A DNA stretch of 43,988 nucleotides from NP936 sp002726085 (GCA_036012905.1 DASCQF010000146.1:1-43988), one strand, 5' to 3'; positions 7,521-16,513 are shown, counted from the stretch's first letter. The notes: a model not told the origin generated them from the letters alone. Program-made: numbers and translations.

Positions 7521-9008
7521 CTACATCCCAGCGGTGCGAATCGTCTCGTAGGTCAGTGCGCCGCGCTCGTCGAACCAGCGGAAGGCGGCGGCCGGCGCGT
7601 CTCCCGGGGTCACCGTTACCTCGAGAAAGCCGCCGGTCGGCTCGGGTGACGTGAACGGCTGCTCGATCAGGGCGTCCGGGTCGTTCGACTCGGGGTCGCC
7701 GGGGTACCGGCCCATCCGCGAGTTGGCGTCGACCAGCGCGCCGGTCGAGAACTCCTCGAAGCCGCGCGCGTGCACCGAGTGATACTGCCAGTGCCGGTCG
7801 CCCACGACGATGTAGAAGTCGTTCTCCAGGAAGTCGTTCTCCTCCAGCCAGTCGAAGAACGCGTCCCGCTCGTATTGAAACCCGTACGGGTTCGAGTGGT
7901 TGTCCCGCTTGAACGGGTCGTGGCCCTCGGCCTGGCGGCCTGCCTGGTTGGCGTCGTCGGGCCCGATCATCGGCGTCGGCGAGATCAGGATCTTGAAGGT
8001 GGCGTCACTCTCGAGCAGGGTTCGCTTCAGCCAGGCGAGCTGCTCGGCGCCCCACAGGGTCTTGTCCGGTCCCGCCGGCGCCATGTTCGGGCTGCGGTAG
8101 TCGCGTCCTTCGGTCAGCCAGATCTGCAGGTCCCGCGACACCCGGTGCGTCCGGTAGGTGACCGGGTTCGCAGCGTTCGGGTCGACGACCGGCACCTGTT
8201 CGAGGAAGGTGGCGGCACCCAGCGCCGGTGACGGGTCGGGCTCGTTGTCGATCGTGTTGTCGGTGTCGTTGTAGCGGTAGTCGTGGTCGTCCTTCTCCCA
8301 GTAGGTAGCAACCTCGGCGAACAGGTCGATGAAGCGCGGCTGCACCAGTTGCTCGTGCCACTTCTGACGCATGAAGGTCTGCGTGCGCTCGAACCGTCCG
8401 AACGGCACGTCGTAGTAGACGTTGTCGCCGGTGGCGACGAAGAACTCCGGCTGCTTGCCCAGAATTGTCTCGAGCGCCGGGTAGCCCAGCGCCTTGTCTT
8501 CGGGCGACGCGGCGCGTGGTCCGTCGGCGTGGAACGGGTTGTAGTTCATGCCGGTGACGACCACGAAGTTCACTTCCGTCGCGCCGTCGGCGCCTGGGAG
8601 CGTGCTGAACGACCGGGTCGGGCCGACGCGGGTGTTGTCCTGGCTCGGTCCATACCGCAGCCGGTAGACATACCGCGTGCCGGCTGTCAGCCCCGTCATC
8701 CGCGTCTGGACGATATAGTCCCGCTCGGCGGTGGCGTCGAGCCATGGCGACTCCATGGCGTCGGCGAAGTCGTCACTACCAGACGTCGCCAGCTCGAACC
8801 GCGCCACACCGGGCGCGCCCGGCACGTCGCCATCGACGATGACTGCCTCGGTGGTCAGCCGCGACTGCAGGATGACGCTGTCGGCCGTCACCTCACCGGC
8901 GATCTCCCCCTGTCCGTTGGTGATGGTGATCGGCTCCGGCGCCGGCTCTGCCGCACATCCGGCCAGCAGGGCGCCGAAGAGGATCAACGGAATCGTTCGT
9001 GCTCTCAT
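7521..9008 (-). CDS. PhoD-like phosphatase lipoprotein
   Basis: This 495-residue protein should be a secreted alkaline phosphatase or phosphodiesterase of the PhoD type. The ATG at 9008 is favoured because GGAGG is five bases upstream. It gives a lipoprotein signal peptide with Cys18 in the lipobox (ALLAGC). A fibronectin-like N-terminal domain (about 30-140) precedes the metallophosphatase core. Metal-ligand motifs are ATGDNVYYD, KDDHDYRYND and GDRHWQYHS. It starts 43 bp after the stop of the upstream PQQ dehydrogenase on the same strand and is probably in the same operon. Two AAAGCCC heptamers sit just before its ribosome-binding site. The substrate cannot be told from the sequence. Confidence 0.85.
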   Translation of the reverse strand: MRARTIPLILFGALLAGCAAEPAPEPITITNGQGEIAGEVTADSVILQSRLTTEAVIVDGDVPGAPGVARFELATSGSDDFADAMESPWLDATAERDYIVQTRMTGLTAGTRYVYRLRYGPSQDNTRVGPTRSFSTLPGADGATEVNFVVVTGMNYNPFHADGPRAASPEDKALGYPALETILGKQPEFFVATGDNVYYDVPFGRFERTQTFMRQKWHEQLVQPRFIDLFAEVATYWEKDDHDYRYNDTDNTIDNEPDPSPALGAATFLEQVPVVDPNAANPVTYRTHRVSRDLQIWLTEGRDYRSPNMAPAGPDKTLWGAEQLAWLKRTLLESDATFKILISPTPMIGPDDANQAGRQAEGHDPFKRDNHSNPYGFQYERDAFFDWLEENDFLENDFYIVVGDRHWQYHSVHARGFEEFSTGALVDANSRMGRYPGDPESNDPDALIEQPFTSPEPTGGFLEVTVTPGDAPAAAFRWFDERGALTYETIRTAGM

Positions 9009-9018
9009 CGTTTCCTCC

Positions 9019-9032
9019 AAAGCCCAAAGCCC
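9019..9032. repeat. Heptamer tandem repeat (AAAGCCC x2)
   Basis: Two perfect AAAGCCC units lie in the short gap between the PQQ dehydrogenase stop and the phosphatase ribosome-binding site. They share the unit type with the array at 171. Confidence 0.4.
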
Positions 9033-9051
9033 GCTCGAGCGGGAGAGCTTC

Positions 9052-11031
9052 CTACGGCAGCGTCAGCGCGAGCAGCTCCGCGGCGCCGCCTTCGCTCTTT
9101 CCGGTGCCGACGGCCACCACGAGATACTGCTTGCCGTTGTGCAGATAGGTCACCGGGTTGCCGCCCGGCACCGCCGGCAGGTCCAGCGAGCCGAGATGCT
9201 CGCCGCTGGCCTTGTCGTAGGCGCTGATGGTGCGCGAGCTGGACCGGACATCGTCATAATCCCGCCCACCGTGGTTCATGATGAGCAGGGTCGGCGTCAC
9301 GAGTGGTCCCGAGGTAATGCCGCCGCCACCGCCGAGCGGCGGCAGGTCGAGATCGACGAGCGCCGGGTGGTTCCTGGGGCCATCCCCGTGCGGCTGCATC
9401 CAGGCGTGCTCGCCGGTGTTCAGGTCGATGGAGGTCACCCGCTTGTATGGTGGTTTCCCGATTGGCAACCCCTGCGGCCCGGACAGGCCGACCCCCCACG
9501 GGTCGGTGAAGTAGCCGATCGTGGCCGGCGGGTCGTACTTGATGAGGTCGGCGAGGATCTGCGTGGTCGAGGACGACACGAAGAGCCGACCGGTCTCCAG
9601 ATCGACCGCCGAACCCTGCCAATTGGCGCCGCCTCCGGCTCCCGGCGACTGGATATACGGCAGCTCGTCACCCCTGAGCACCGGCGGGGAGAAGATCGGT
9701 CCGAACTGCGCTCGGCCGTCGATGATCTCCAGGGCTTCAGCACGGAGCTCCGGTGTGAAATCGATCACGTCGTCGATGCTCATCCCCTGCCGGTCGAACG
9801 GCGGCGGCTTGGTCGGGAACGGCTGGGTGGGGGAGTACCACTCACCCGGCACGTTGCCCTGCGGCACCGGTCGCTCCTCGATCGGCCAGACCGGTTCGCC
9901 GGTCGCGCGGTCGAGGACGTAGGTGAACGCCTGTTTGCTGACCTGCGCGATCGCCTTGATCTCGCGGCCGTCGACCGTGATGTCGATCAGGTTCGGGCCG
10001 GTCGGGAAGTCCCAGTCCCACAGCCCGTGATGAATCGCCTGGAAGTGCCAGGCGCGCTGCCCGGTCTCGATGTCGACCGCGATGATGCTCTCGGCGAACA
10101 GGTTGTTGCCGGGGCGCATCCCGCCATACCAGTCGTTGGACGGCGTGCCGGTGGGCAAGTAGACGAGGCCGAGCTCTTCGTCGACCGCCATGTAGGACCA
10201 GACATTGGCGTGGCCGCTGTAGCGCCACGATCCGTTCTGCCAGGAATCGACGCCGAATTCATCGCCTTGCGGGATAGTGTGAAAGATCCACTTCATCTGG
10301 CCGGTGCGGGCGTCGTAGGCGCGCACGTCACCGGGCGAGGCTTCGCGCAGCCTGATGTTGGTGTCTTGCACGATGCTGCCGGTGATGATGGTGTCGCCGG
10401 CCACCGCCACCGGGGACGAGTAGGTCATGCGCGAGGCGTCGATCGGACGCCCGTAGCCCCGCTTCAGATCGACGAATCCGGCCTCTCCAAAGTCCTGATA
10501 CACCGCGCCGGTCTTGGCGTCGAGCGCTACCAGCTTCAGGTCGTGGTTGGCCATGAAGATGCGCGCATCATCGCTCTGGTTGTCCTTCCAGTAGGTCAGC
10601 CCTCGATGACGCCAGCCCATGTTGGGCGGGCGCTCCATGTAGTCGTAGATGCGCGGGTCGTGGGTCCAGACCGTCTCGCCGGTGCCGGCGTCGAGCGCGG
10701 CCACCTGCCCGAGCGCCGTACTGACGTAGACGAGCCCATCGGCCATCAGCGGTGACGACATGAAGGCGCTGGGGCGGATACGCTCGTGCTCGGCGACGAC
10801 CGCCTGCGACAGCGACGCCCAGCGCCAGGCGATCTCCAGGTCCCCGAAGTTCTCGGCCGTGATCTGGTCGAGCGGTGAATACTTGGTGTTCGCACCGTCC
10901 CGCCCGAACGCGTGCCATTCGCCATCCGGCACGGAGGACTGCGCAGTTACGGGGCCGGCTGCCATTACCCCGACTGCAACGACAACCAGTCCGCCCAACA
11001 CGAGATCACGACACCGTCGGCTGCTGCTCAT
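9052..11031 (-). CDS. PQQ-binding quinoprotein dehydrogenase (glucose-dehydrogenase-like)
   Basis: This 659-residue secreted beta-propeller dehydrogenase has a signal peptide at about 1-31. Tryptophan-docking repeats (LDAGTGETVW, LDAKTGAVYQ, DIETGQRAWHF, LDRATGEPVW) mark the eight-blade PQQ fold. The HHGLWDWDFPT segment (334-344) resembles the catalytic loop of membrane glucose dehydrogenases (WDxD). It lacks the adjacent cysteine pair and any haem motif, unlike the enzyme at 531-2165. The membrane helices of E. coli Gcd are absent, so it should be a soluble periplasmic form. The substrate is unknown; sugars, sugar alcohols or polyols are reasonable. The PhoD-like gene follows closely, and the start is 65 bp from a divergent gene. 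Confidence 0.88.
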   Translation of the reverse strand: MSSSRRCRDLVLGGLVVVAVGVMAAGPVTAQSSVPDGEWHAFGRDGANTKYSPLDQITAENFGDLEIAWRWASLSQAVVAEHERIRPSAFMSSPLMADGLVYVSTALGQVAALDAGTGETVWTHDPRIYDYMERPPNMGWRHRGLTYWKDNQSDDARIFMANHDLKLVALDAKTGAVYQDFGEAGFVDLKRGYGRPIDASRMTYSSPVAVAGDTIITGSIVQDTNIRLREASPGDVRAYDARTGQMKWIFHTIPQGDEFGVDSWQNGSWRYSGHANVWSYMAVDEELGLVYLPTGTPSNDWYGGMRPGNNLFAESIIAVDIETGQRAWHFQAIHHGLWDWDFPTGPNLIDITVDGREIKAIAQVSKQAFTYVLDRATGEPVWPIEERPVPQGNVPGEWYSPTQPFPTKPPPFDRQGMSIDDVIDFTPELRAEALEIIDGRAQFGPIFSPPVLRGDELPYIQSPGAGGGANWQGSAVDLETGRLFVSSSTTQILADLIKYDPPATIGYFTDPWGVGLSGPQGLPIGKPPYKRVTSIDLNTGEHAWMQPHGDGPRNHPALVDLDLPPLGGGGGITSGPLVTPTLLIMNHGGRDYDDVRSSSRTISAYDKASGEHLGSLDLPAVPGGNPVTYLHNGKQYLVVAVGTGKSEGGAAELLALTLP

Positions 11032-11096
11032 CGGTTGCCCCTTGCTGATGTCCCCTTTTCGATACGAGATGCTGCCGATTATAGTTCTCCTACCAG

Positions 11097-11672
11097 ATGA
11101 ATACCCCCACCCATGTCGTGATCAGCGCGCTGGCGCTGGGCCATGGACGCTGGCGCTCCCACTGCGGGGCCATAACCGGTGGCGCGCTCATACCGGACCT
11201 GCCGATGGTCGTGTTCTATCTGACCGAGCGCATTGTGCTGGGCACCCCCAACCGGGTCATCTGGTCGACCCGGTATTTCGACCCGGCCTGGCAGGGGTTC
11301 ATCAACATCTTCAATTCGCTGCCGCTCATCGGCCTGGGAGCCTACATCGCCTGGCGCGCGCGTGCCTCCGCGTGGCTCGCCTTTCTGGCCAGCATGGCGG
11401 TGCACAGCCTTACCGACCTGCTGGTTCACCGGGAAGACGCGCATGCGCATTTCTTTCCGCTGTCGTCCTGGCGATTTGTCAGCCCGGTCTCCTACTGGGA
11501 TCCTCGATACTACGGTGGGCTGGTGGGAGCGTTCGAGCTGCTGTTGATCATTGGCGGCGCGGTGGTGATGCTCACCTGTTATTCGCACCGGTCGTGGCGC
11601 GTCATTGCGGGGGTGTTGCTCCTGCTCTCGCTGCTTCCCGCGGTCTACGCTTTGTCCGTGTGGGTACGGTAA
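11097..11672 (+). CDS. YdjM-like membrane protein (DUF457 family)
   Basis: This 191-residue membrane protein has the family pattern of membrane-bound, metal-dependent hydrolase-like proteins: TPTH at residues 3-6, PDLP at 33-36, and HSLTDLLVHREDAHAHFFPLS in the middle, with about four hydrophobic helices. The His and Asp positions would bind metal. The catalytic role of the family is not established. It diverges from the PQQ dehydrogenase. A second, larger relative is at 22257-23324. Confidence 0.75.
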   Translation: MNTPTHVVISALALGHGRWRSHCGAITGGALIPDLPMVVFYLTERIVLGTPNRVIWSTRYFDPAWQGFINIFNSLPLIGLGAYIAWRARASAWLAFLASMAVHSLTDLLVHREDAHAHFFPLSSWRFVSPVSYWDPRYYGGLVGAFELLLIIGGAVVMLTCYSHRSWRVIAGVLLLLSLLPAVYALSVWVR

Positions 11673-11744
11673 AGACAGCCCACAATGCGGCAATCCGGCC
11701 CCGGTTCCAGACCGTTGCTCGGTTGGGTCGACATGCGCGGGGGG

Positions 11745-11790
11745 AGGGCTTCAGCCTTGCCTCGCAGGCCTGAAGGCCTGCGCTACAGAA
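11745..11790. repeat. Interspersed double-hairpin repeat, copy R4 (inverted)
   Basis: The main stem is CGCAGGCCTGAAGGCCTGCG (11763-11782), preceded by GCTTCAGCCTTGCC. Read on the minus strand it gives TCTGTAGCGCAGGCC followed by GAGGCAAGGC, the same order as copies R2 and R3. It lies between two convergent genes, where it may help to terminate both. Confidence 0.7.
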
Positions 11791-11812
11791 TCAACCCAAA
11801 CGAGCTCCGGGA

Positions 11813-13072
11813 TCAGTAAGTGCTCCGTCCTGTCCAAGTGCCCTTTGCTACCGCCGGCACGAACGCGTCGAGCCCGTCGGGGCGAAACGGCAGCGTCCGT
11901 CCCTGTTCGGCGCTCATGTAGGCGCTCATCAGCAGCTCGACCACTTCCATTCCGTCATCGAACGTGAGATCGGGTGTCGTCCCGCGCAGAAACGCCCGGG
12001 CCATGTGTCGGTTCTCGGCGGTGTAGCCATACTCGCCTACCTCGTCGGCCACGACCGGCATCAGGCCGACCTCGGCGTTCTGCTTCTCGACCAGGTCCTC
12101 GCCGGCCTCGCCGCGCACCTCGCGGCTGAAGAACAGCTTCAGCCCGGTGTCGAGGGTGTTGACCGACATCGAGTACTCGGGCCCGAGGAGCTCCATGCTG
12201 AGCCGGAGCCCGGCGCCGACGTAGCTCCAGGAGGTGCTGGCCTCGCCCAGCAGGGCTGCACCGTCGTCTGTCTCGTACTCGACCGTGGCGCTGGCGAAAT
12301 CTTCGGCCGGGTGCGCGCGGTAATCGACCTGGTCCCCCATGGTGCGTCGCAGCTTGTCGCTGTAGTCGGGTCGCGTCCACTTCAGCGAGGCGATATGGCC
12401 GGTGATTCGCCGGGGGCGAATCGAGTCGCGCGGCGCGCCGGGCGCCGTCAGCAGATGACGCACCACTTCGATCGAGTGACACATCATGTCGTTCAACACA
12501 CCGCCGCCCTGCAGGTCGCCGCGCCAGAACCACGGCATGTGAGGGCCGCTGTGTTCTTCGGCGGCGCGTGCCAGGTAGGGCCGGCCGGTCAGGGCGGCGC
12601 CGCGCCGCCAGAGCAGCTCGCGACCACGAGTCACCGATGGGGCGAAAAGCTGGTTCTCGAGATACCCATGGCTGAGACCGGTCGCGTCAACGACAGCCTT
12701 GATCTGCTTCGCCTCGGCCACCGTGCGCGCCAGTGGCTTCTCGCAGGCGATGCCGCGCAGGGTCGCGCCGTCCTTGACGGCGGCGCAGATCGCGTCGACG
12801 TTCTCCACCCGGGCGTGGTTCGGCCCGCACAGCCAGATGGCGTCGATCTGTGGGTCGGACACCATCGCCTCGATAGACGGAAACGACCGCGCCTCGCCAA
12901 CGTCGAGGTCACGAGCAAGCGCTGCCGTGGCGTCGGCGTGCTCGCCGTTCGGGCTCCACACGCCCCTCACGTCTGCCTCGCGCACACCCACCATCGATTG
13001 GATGTGAAACCGGGTGATGAATCCGCTGCCGATGAACCCGATACCAAGACGCCTGGAAGTCATGGCCGGCAT
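11813..13072 (-). CDS. Gfo/Idh/MocA-family oxidoreductase
   Basis: This NAD(P)-dependent dehydrogenase of 419 residues probably acts on a sugar, inositol or related polyol. The N-terminal Rossmann fold shows GIGFIGSGFITRFH (10-23). The conserved EKP triad is at 111-113 (CEKPLART). The C-terminal domain carries the GGGVLNDMMCHSIEVV pattern, with Asp195 and His199 as likely catalytic residues. No signal peptide is seen. ATG codons at 13072 and 13063 are both possible, with no clear ribosome-binding site before either. It diverges from the cytochrome gene at 13156, with 83 bp between. The substrate cannot be assigned. Confidence 0.88.
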   Translation of the reverse strand: MPAMTSRRLGIGFIGSGFITRFHIQSMVGVREADVRGVWSPNGEHADATAALARDLDVGEARSFPSIEAMVSDPQIDAIWLCGPNHARVENVDAICAAVKDGATLRGIACEKPLARTVAEAKQIKAVVDATGLSHGYLENQLFAPSVTRGRELLWRRGAALTGRPYLARAAEEHSGPHMPWFWRGDLQGGGVLNDMMCHSIEVVRHLLTAPGAPRDSIRPRRITGHIASLKWTRPDYSDKLRRTMGDQVDYRAHPAEDFASATVEYETDDGAALLGEASTSWSYVGAGLRLSMELLGPEYSMSVNTLDTGLKLFFSREVRGEAGEDLVEKQNAEVGLMPVVADEVGEYGYTAENRHMARAFLRGTTPDLTFDDGMEVVELLMSAYMSAEQGRTLPFRPDGLDAFVPAVAKGTWTGRSTY

Positions 13073-13155
13073 TCTGGCATGAAAGCCTCAACGGGAGTAG
13101 ACTCGGTCTCTCGAGTAGAGATATTGGTCGCCGCGCCGAGGAAGGAGGCACCGTC

Positions 13156-13560
13156 ATGATCGTGCTTTGGGCCCTGACAGCGATGTTGACACTACAGCCC
13201 GCCTCGTCCACCGCGGGTCTGGACTTCGAGGTCTTCAAGACCGAGGTGCAACCGATCTTCGCGGAGAAACGCGCGGGCTTTACCCGCTGTGTCGTCTGCC
13301 ACGCCGGCGAAGGGGGAACCGCGTTCCTCGAAGAGCTGTCGCCGGGCGCGACCATGTGGGACGACACACAGTCGCGCCGTAATTTCGAGCGCGTCGCCGG
13401 GTTGGTGACGCCGGGTCAGCCGCTGGCCAGCCGCCTGCTCATGCATCCGCTCGAACCGGCAGCCGGCGGCGACGAGTTTCACAATGGCGGACGACAGTTC
13501 ACTTCGCAGGACGACTCGCAGTTCCAGACGATTGCGGACTGGGTGCGCGGGGACAATTAG
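13156..13560 (+). CDS. Small secreted mono-haem cytochrome-like protein
   Basis: This 134-residue protein has a signal peptide (about 1-20) and one haem c site, C45-VVC-H49. The lead-in FKTEVQPIFAEKRAG resembles the Planctomycete-type cytochrome C domain (PF07635). The start at 13156 has GAAGGAGG upstream. It is followed after 33 bp by the beta-propeller gene and then by another cytochrome c, so the three probably form an exported redox unit. The partner enzyme is not identified. Confidence 0.78.
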   Translation: MIVLWALTAMLTLQPASSTAGLDFEVFKTEVQPIFAEKRAGFTRCVVCHAGEGGTAFLEELSPGATMWDDTQSRRNFERVAGLVTPGQPLASRLLMHPLEPAAGGDEFHNGGRQFTSQDDSQFQTIADWVRGDN

Positions 13561-13593
13561 GCCGTGCGGCCGTTCAACACAGGAGTTTCAGCG

Positions 13594-14622
13594 ATGGCTA
13601 ACACACACAGGTTGACGTGGACCCTGGCGGCGTCGTCACTCCTCCTCCTGCCGCTGACGGCGGCCGCGCAGGGCACCGTCCGGATCGTGCAGACGAACAG
13701 TGCCGGCGACAACGTGCACATCATCGATCCGGTCACCAACACGGTCGTGGGCGAGGTCACCGGTATCGAGCGGGCGCACGGGGCGGCGCCGTCGCCCGAC
13801 GGACGCTCGATCTATGTCGCCAACGAATCGACCAACACCGTCGATGTGGTCGACGTGGCGATGCTGAAGGTCACCAAGAAGATCGCGCTGGTCGGCCGTC
13901 CCAACAACATTGCCGCCACGCCCGACGGACGCAAGGTCTACGTGGCCATTGCGCAGTCCCCCGGGGCGCTGCAGGTCATCGATACGAGCACGAACGAGAT
14001 CTCTGCGACCATCTCGGTGCACGGCGGCGTGCACAACACCTATGTCACACCCGACGGCAAGTACGCCGTCGCCGGCACGATCGGCGCGCGGAACATCACC
14101 GTGGTCGACACCGCGACCGACATGCCGGTGTGGGCCACCTACTGGGACCTCGGCATCCGGCCGATGACGTTCGACACGAACCCCGATGGGTCGACGCGGC
14201 GGATCTACGCGCAGCTCTCGGGCTTCAACGGATTCGGCGTGCTCGATTTCGACACGCGCAAAGAGGTCGACCGGATCGAGTATCCCGCCGTGCCGGACGA
14301 CCAGCGAACCCCGGGGCATGGCGGCAACACCGCGCACGGGATTGGCGTCACACCTGACAACCGGTTTCTGGTCGCCAACAGCAGCCTGAACAGCAGCGTG
14401 TATGTCTACTCGCTTCCTGATCTGAAGCTGGTGGGTGGGACCCGTGTCGGGCACTCCCCGAACTGGGTCACCATGACACCCGACAGCCGGTACGCCTACA
14501 TCTCGCTCTCGGGCAACAACAGCGTCGCCGTTCTCGACATCGAGGCGGTGAAGGTGGTGACCACGATCGAGACGGGTGGCCAGGTGCCCAAGCGCAACGC
14601 GACGCTCATCGTCGGACCGTAG
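13594..14622 (+). CDS. Secreted YVTN-type beta-propeller protein
   Basis: From the ATG at 13594 (AGGAG eight bases upstream) this is a 342-residue protein with a signal peptide (about 1-25). Blade repeats of the YVTN/NHL-like kind are plain: IYVANESTNTVDVVDV, VYVAIAQSPGALQVID, YAYISLSGNNSVAVLDI, each paired with SPDG, TPDG or TPDN turns. Seven blades are likely. Such proteins bind partners or cofactors in the periplasm, and no catalytic motif is visible. Its place between two cytochrome c genes suggests a scaffold or accessory role in an exported electron-transfer unit. Confidence 0.82.
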   Translation: MANTHRLTWTLAASSLLLLPLTAAAQGTVRIVQTNSAGDNVHIIDPVTNTVVGEVTGIERAHGAAPSPDGRSIYVANESTNTVDVVDVAMLKVTKKIALVGRPNNIAATPDGRKVYVAIAQSPGALQVIDTSTNEISATISVHGGVHNTYVTPDGKYAVAGTIGARNITVVDTATDMPVWATYWDLGIRPMTFDTNPDGSTRRIYAQLSGFNGFGVLDFDTRKEVDRIEYPAVPDDQRTPGHGGNTAHGIGVTPDNRFLVANSSLNSSVYVYSLPDLKLVGGTRVGHSPNWVTMTPDSRYAYISLSGNNSVAVLDIEAVKVVTTIETGGQVPKRNATLIVGP

Positions 14623-14647
14623 GCGGCGTAGGGCGTAAGAGATTTAG

Positions 14648-15070
14648 ATGCGCGCGGCTCACATCGGCGCTGTCACGGCGGCGATCCTGGCGGTGGTGGG
14701 AGGCAGCGTCCGGGCCCAGGCTCCTCCGTCGGTGCGCGACGGCGTCTACACGGCCGCGCAGGTCGAGCAGGGTGGCTCGGTCTATGCCGGCCAGTGCCTG
14801 TCCTGTCACGGCGAGTTGTCGGCGTTCGCCCCGGAGGTCGCGGCCCTGCTCGCCGACCACACGTTCAGGAACCGCTGGACGGGTCGGACACTGGGTGAGC
14901 TGTTCGAGCTGATCCGCGACGAGATGCCGCAAGATGCGCCCGGCACGCTGTCGGCCGAGCAGACGGCCGACCTGGTCGCCTATATCCTGAGCGGGAACCG
15001 GATGCCAGCCGGGGACACGCCTCTCACGGGCGATCTGGAGCGACTGAGCAAGATCCTGTTTGAGCCGTAA
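14648..15070 (+). CDS. Secreted mono-haem cytochrome c
   Basis: This 140-residue protein has a signal peptide (about 1-24) and one haem c site in GQCLSCHGEL. The second half (ELFELIRDEMPQDAPGTLSAEQTADLVAYIL) is the usual class I cytochrome end, where the Met of EMPQ is the likely second axial ligand. This pattern is typical of cytochromes serving PQQ dehydrogenases. It follows the beta-propeller gene by 25 bp. Its last codons overlap the start of the methyltransferase gene by 11 bp. Confidence 0.87.
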   Translation: MRAAHIGAVTAAILAVVGGSVRAQAPPSVRDGVYTAAQVEQGGSVYAGQCLSCHGELSAFAPEVAALLADHTFRNRWTGRTLGELFELIRDEMPQDAPGTLSAEQTADLVAYILSGNRMPAGDTPLTGDLERLSKILFEP

Positions 15071-16088
15071 CCCTGACCCCCAGACGCTCGTGCCGCCGAT
15101 CTCCGACGTTCGTCAAATCTCGCACATCGCCTACGGCTTCATTGCGTCGAAGGTGCTGTTTGCGACGCTGAACGCCAAGCTGTTCGACTTGCTGGCGGAC
15201 GGTCCCCGCCCGCTTCCGGCACTTGCCGACGACACCGGCATTGCCGAGCACCGGCTCGACACGCTGCTCACCGCCTGCGTCAGCCTCGGGCTGATGGAGC
15301 GTCGCGACGACGGCTTCATCAACGCCCCGGCGAGCCAGCAGTATCTGGTAACTGCGTCGCCGCGATACTTCGGCGACTACCTGCGGTTTCAGATCGACCG
15401 GCAGGTGTATCCCCTCCTGACAGACCTCGACCAGGCGCTTGTGGGAAAGGCACCCGCGTCGCTGTATGACCTGATGGCCGACCCGAAAGAGGCCGAGCAC
15501 TTTACCCGAGCCCAGCACGTTGGATCGCTCGGACCGGCCACGGTCGTCCAGCAACTGGTCGACCTGTCAGGGGCAACCAGCCTGCTGGATGTCGCCGGCG
15601 GAAGCGGCGCGTTCAGCATCACGCTGTGCCGCAGATTTCCGCGACTGCACGCTACCATCCTCGACTTCCCGACCGTCGCGCTGCTCGCCGAGCACTTCAT
15701 TGCCGAGGCGAACCTGTCGGACCGTATCCGCTTTATCGCTGGTGACGCGCTGGACACGCCGTGGCCAGACGGCCATGACGCCGTGCTGCTGTCCTATCTG
15801 CTGACCGCGGTCAAAGGGGAGGCGATACCGCGTCTGGCCAGGCTGGCCTACGACGCGCTCCGGCCCGGCGGGCAGCTCTTCCTGCACGACTTCGTCGTCA
15901 ACGACGATCGACAGGGGCCCACCGGTGCCGCGTTGTGGTTCGTGGCGTTTCTGTTCAACAGGGACGCCGTGTCGTTCACCCCGTCAGACCTGACCGGCGT
16001 GGCCGAGACCGTTGGCTTCCGCGACGTGGTCACCCAGGACGTCATCCCCGGCCTCACCCGCCTGGTCATTGCCCGGAAGCCGGCGTGA
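15060..16088 (+). CDS. SAM-dependent O-methyltransferase-like protein
   Basis: This 342-residue protein has an N-terminal winged-helix dimerisation domain (about 20-100, with LFDLLADGPRPLPALAD). A class I methyltransferase domain follows, with the SAM-binding loop LLDVAGGSG (175-183). The layout matches plant-type/bacterial O-methyltransferases of small molecules (CrtF, TcmN type). The start is a TTG at 15060 overlapping the cytochrome stop; a GTG ten codons later is the alternative. The overlap implies translational coupling to the cytochrome, which is odd for a cytoplasmic enzyme following a run of exported proteins. The substrate is unknown. Confidence 0.82.
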   Translation: MSRNPDPQTLVPPISDVRQISHIAYGFIASKVLFATLNAKLFDLLADGPRPLPALADDTGIAEHRLDTLLTACVSLGLMERRDDGFINAPASQQYLVTASPRYFGDYLRFQIDRQVYPLLTDLDQALVGKAPASLYDLMADPKEAEHFTRAQHVGSLGPATVVQQLVDLSGATSLLDVAGGSGAFSITLCRRFPRLHATILDFPTVALLAEHFIAEANLSDRIRFIAGDALDTPWPDGHDAVLLSYLLTAVKGEAIPRLARLAYDALRPGGQLFLHDFVVNDDRQGPTGAALWFVAFLFNRDAVSFTPSDLTGVAETVGFRDVVTQDVIPGLTRLVIARKPA

Positions 16089-16128
16089 GGGAACCCGCTG
16101 CCGCTGGACACTCTGGCTCGGACGCGAT

Positions 16129-16157
16129 ACACTTCCTATCGAATTAGATAGGAGTGT
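16129..16157 (+). promoter_or_regulatory. Inverted-repeat operator overlapping the padR ribosome-binding site
   Basis: The left arm ACACTTCCTATC and the right arm GATAGGAGTGT are complementary apart from one extra T. They flank a 6-base AT-rich centre, GAATTA. The right arm contains the GGAG ribosome-binding site, and the ATG follows two bases after the arm. PadR proteins commonly bind dyads in their own promoters, so autoregulation is likely. A dyad here could also mask translation. Confidence 0.7.
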
Positions 16158-16158
16158 C

Positions 16159-16476
16159 ATGGCGACCGAGAAACTCGACCTGCTCATTCTCAAGACGCTC
16201 GACCTCGGCCCGCTGCACGGCTATGGCATCAGCCGGCGCATCGAGCAGGTCTCGGAGGGCGTGTTTCGCGTCACCCTTGGCGCTCTGTATCCCGCGCTGC
16301 AGCGGCTCGAACGGGCGGGCGCCATCAATGCCGAATGGTCGGTCTCCGAGAACAATCGGCGCGCGCGTTTCTACACGATCACGCGGACGGGCCGCCGCCG
16401 GCTGACGGCGGAGGAGCAGGAGTGGCACCGCGTCGCCGACGCGATGACGCGCATCCTGCAGGTCGAAGCCGAGTAG
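16159..16476 (+). CDS. PadR-family transcriptional regulator
   Basis: This 105-residue protein is of the short PadR (PadR-s1-like) class. The winged-helix features are LDLLILKTLDLGPLHGYGISRRIE and the wing region VTLGALYPALQRLERAGAI, followed by the C-terminal helix. The ATG at 16159 with GGAG upstream is clearly the start; the longer frame that begins inside the methyltransferase is not needed. The ADOP permease follows after 37 bp, the pairing typical of Acidobacteria. It probably controls that transporter and itself through the dyad at 16129. Confidence 0.92.
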   Translation: MATEKLDLLILKTLDLGPLHGYGISRRIEQVSEGVFRVTLGALYPALQRLERAGAINAEWSVSENNRRARFYTITRTGRRRLTAEEQEWHRVADAMTRILQVEAE

Positions 16477-16513
16477 CCGTTCGACGACAGGCAACCTAGC
16501 TGCGGAGGCGGAC

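Noticed and set aside
8731..10755. 674-codon plus-strand frame opposite the second PQQ dehydrogenase
   Set aside because: It lies antisense to two genes with clear motifs and shows no recognisable domain.
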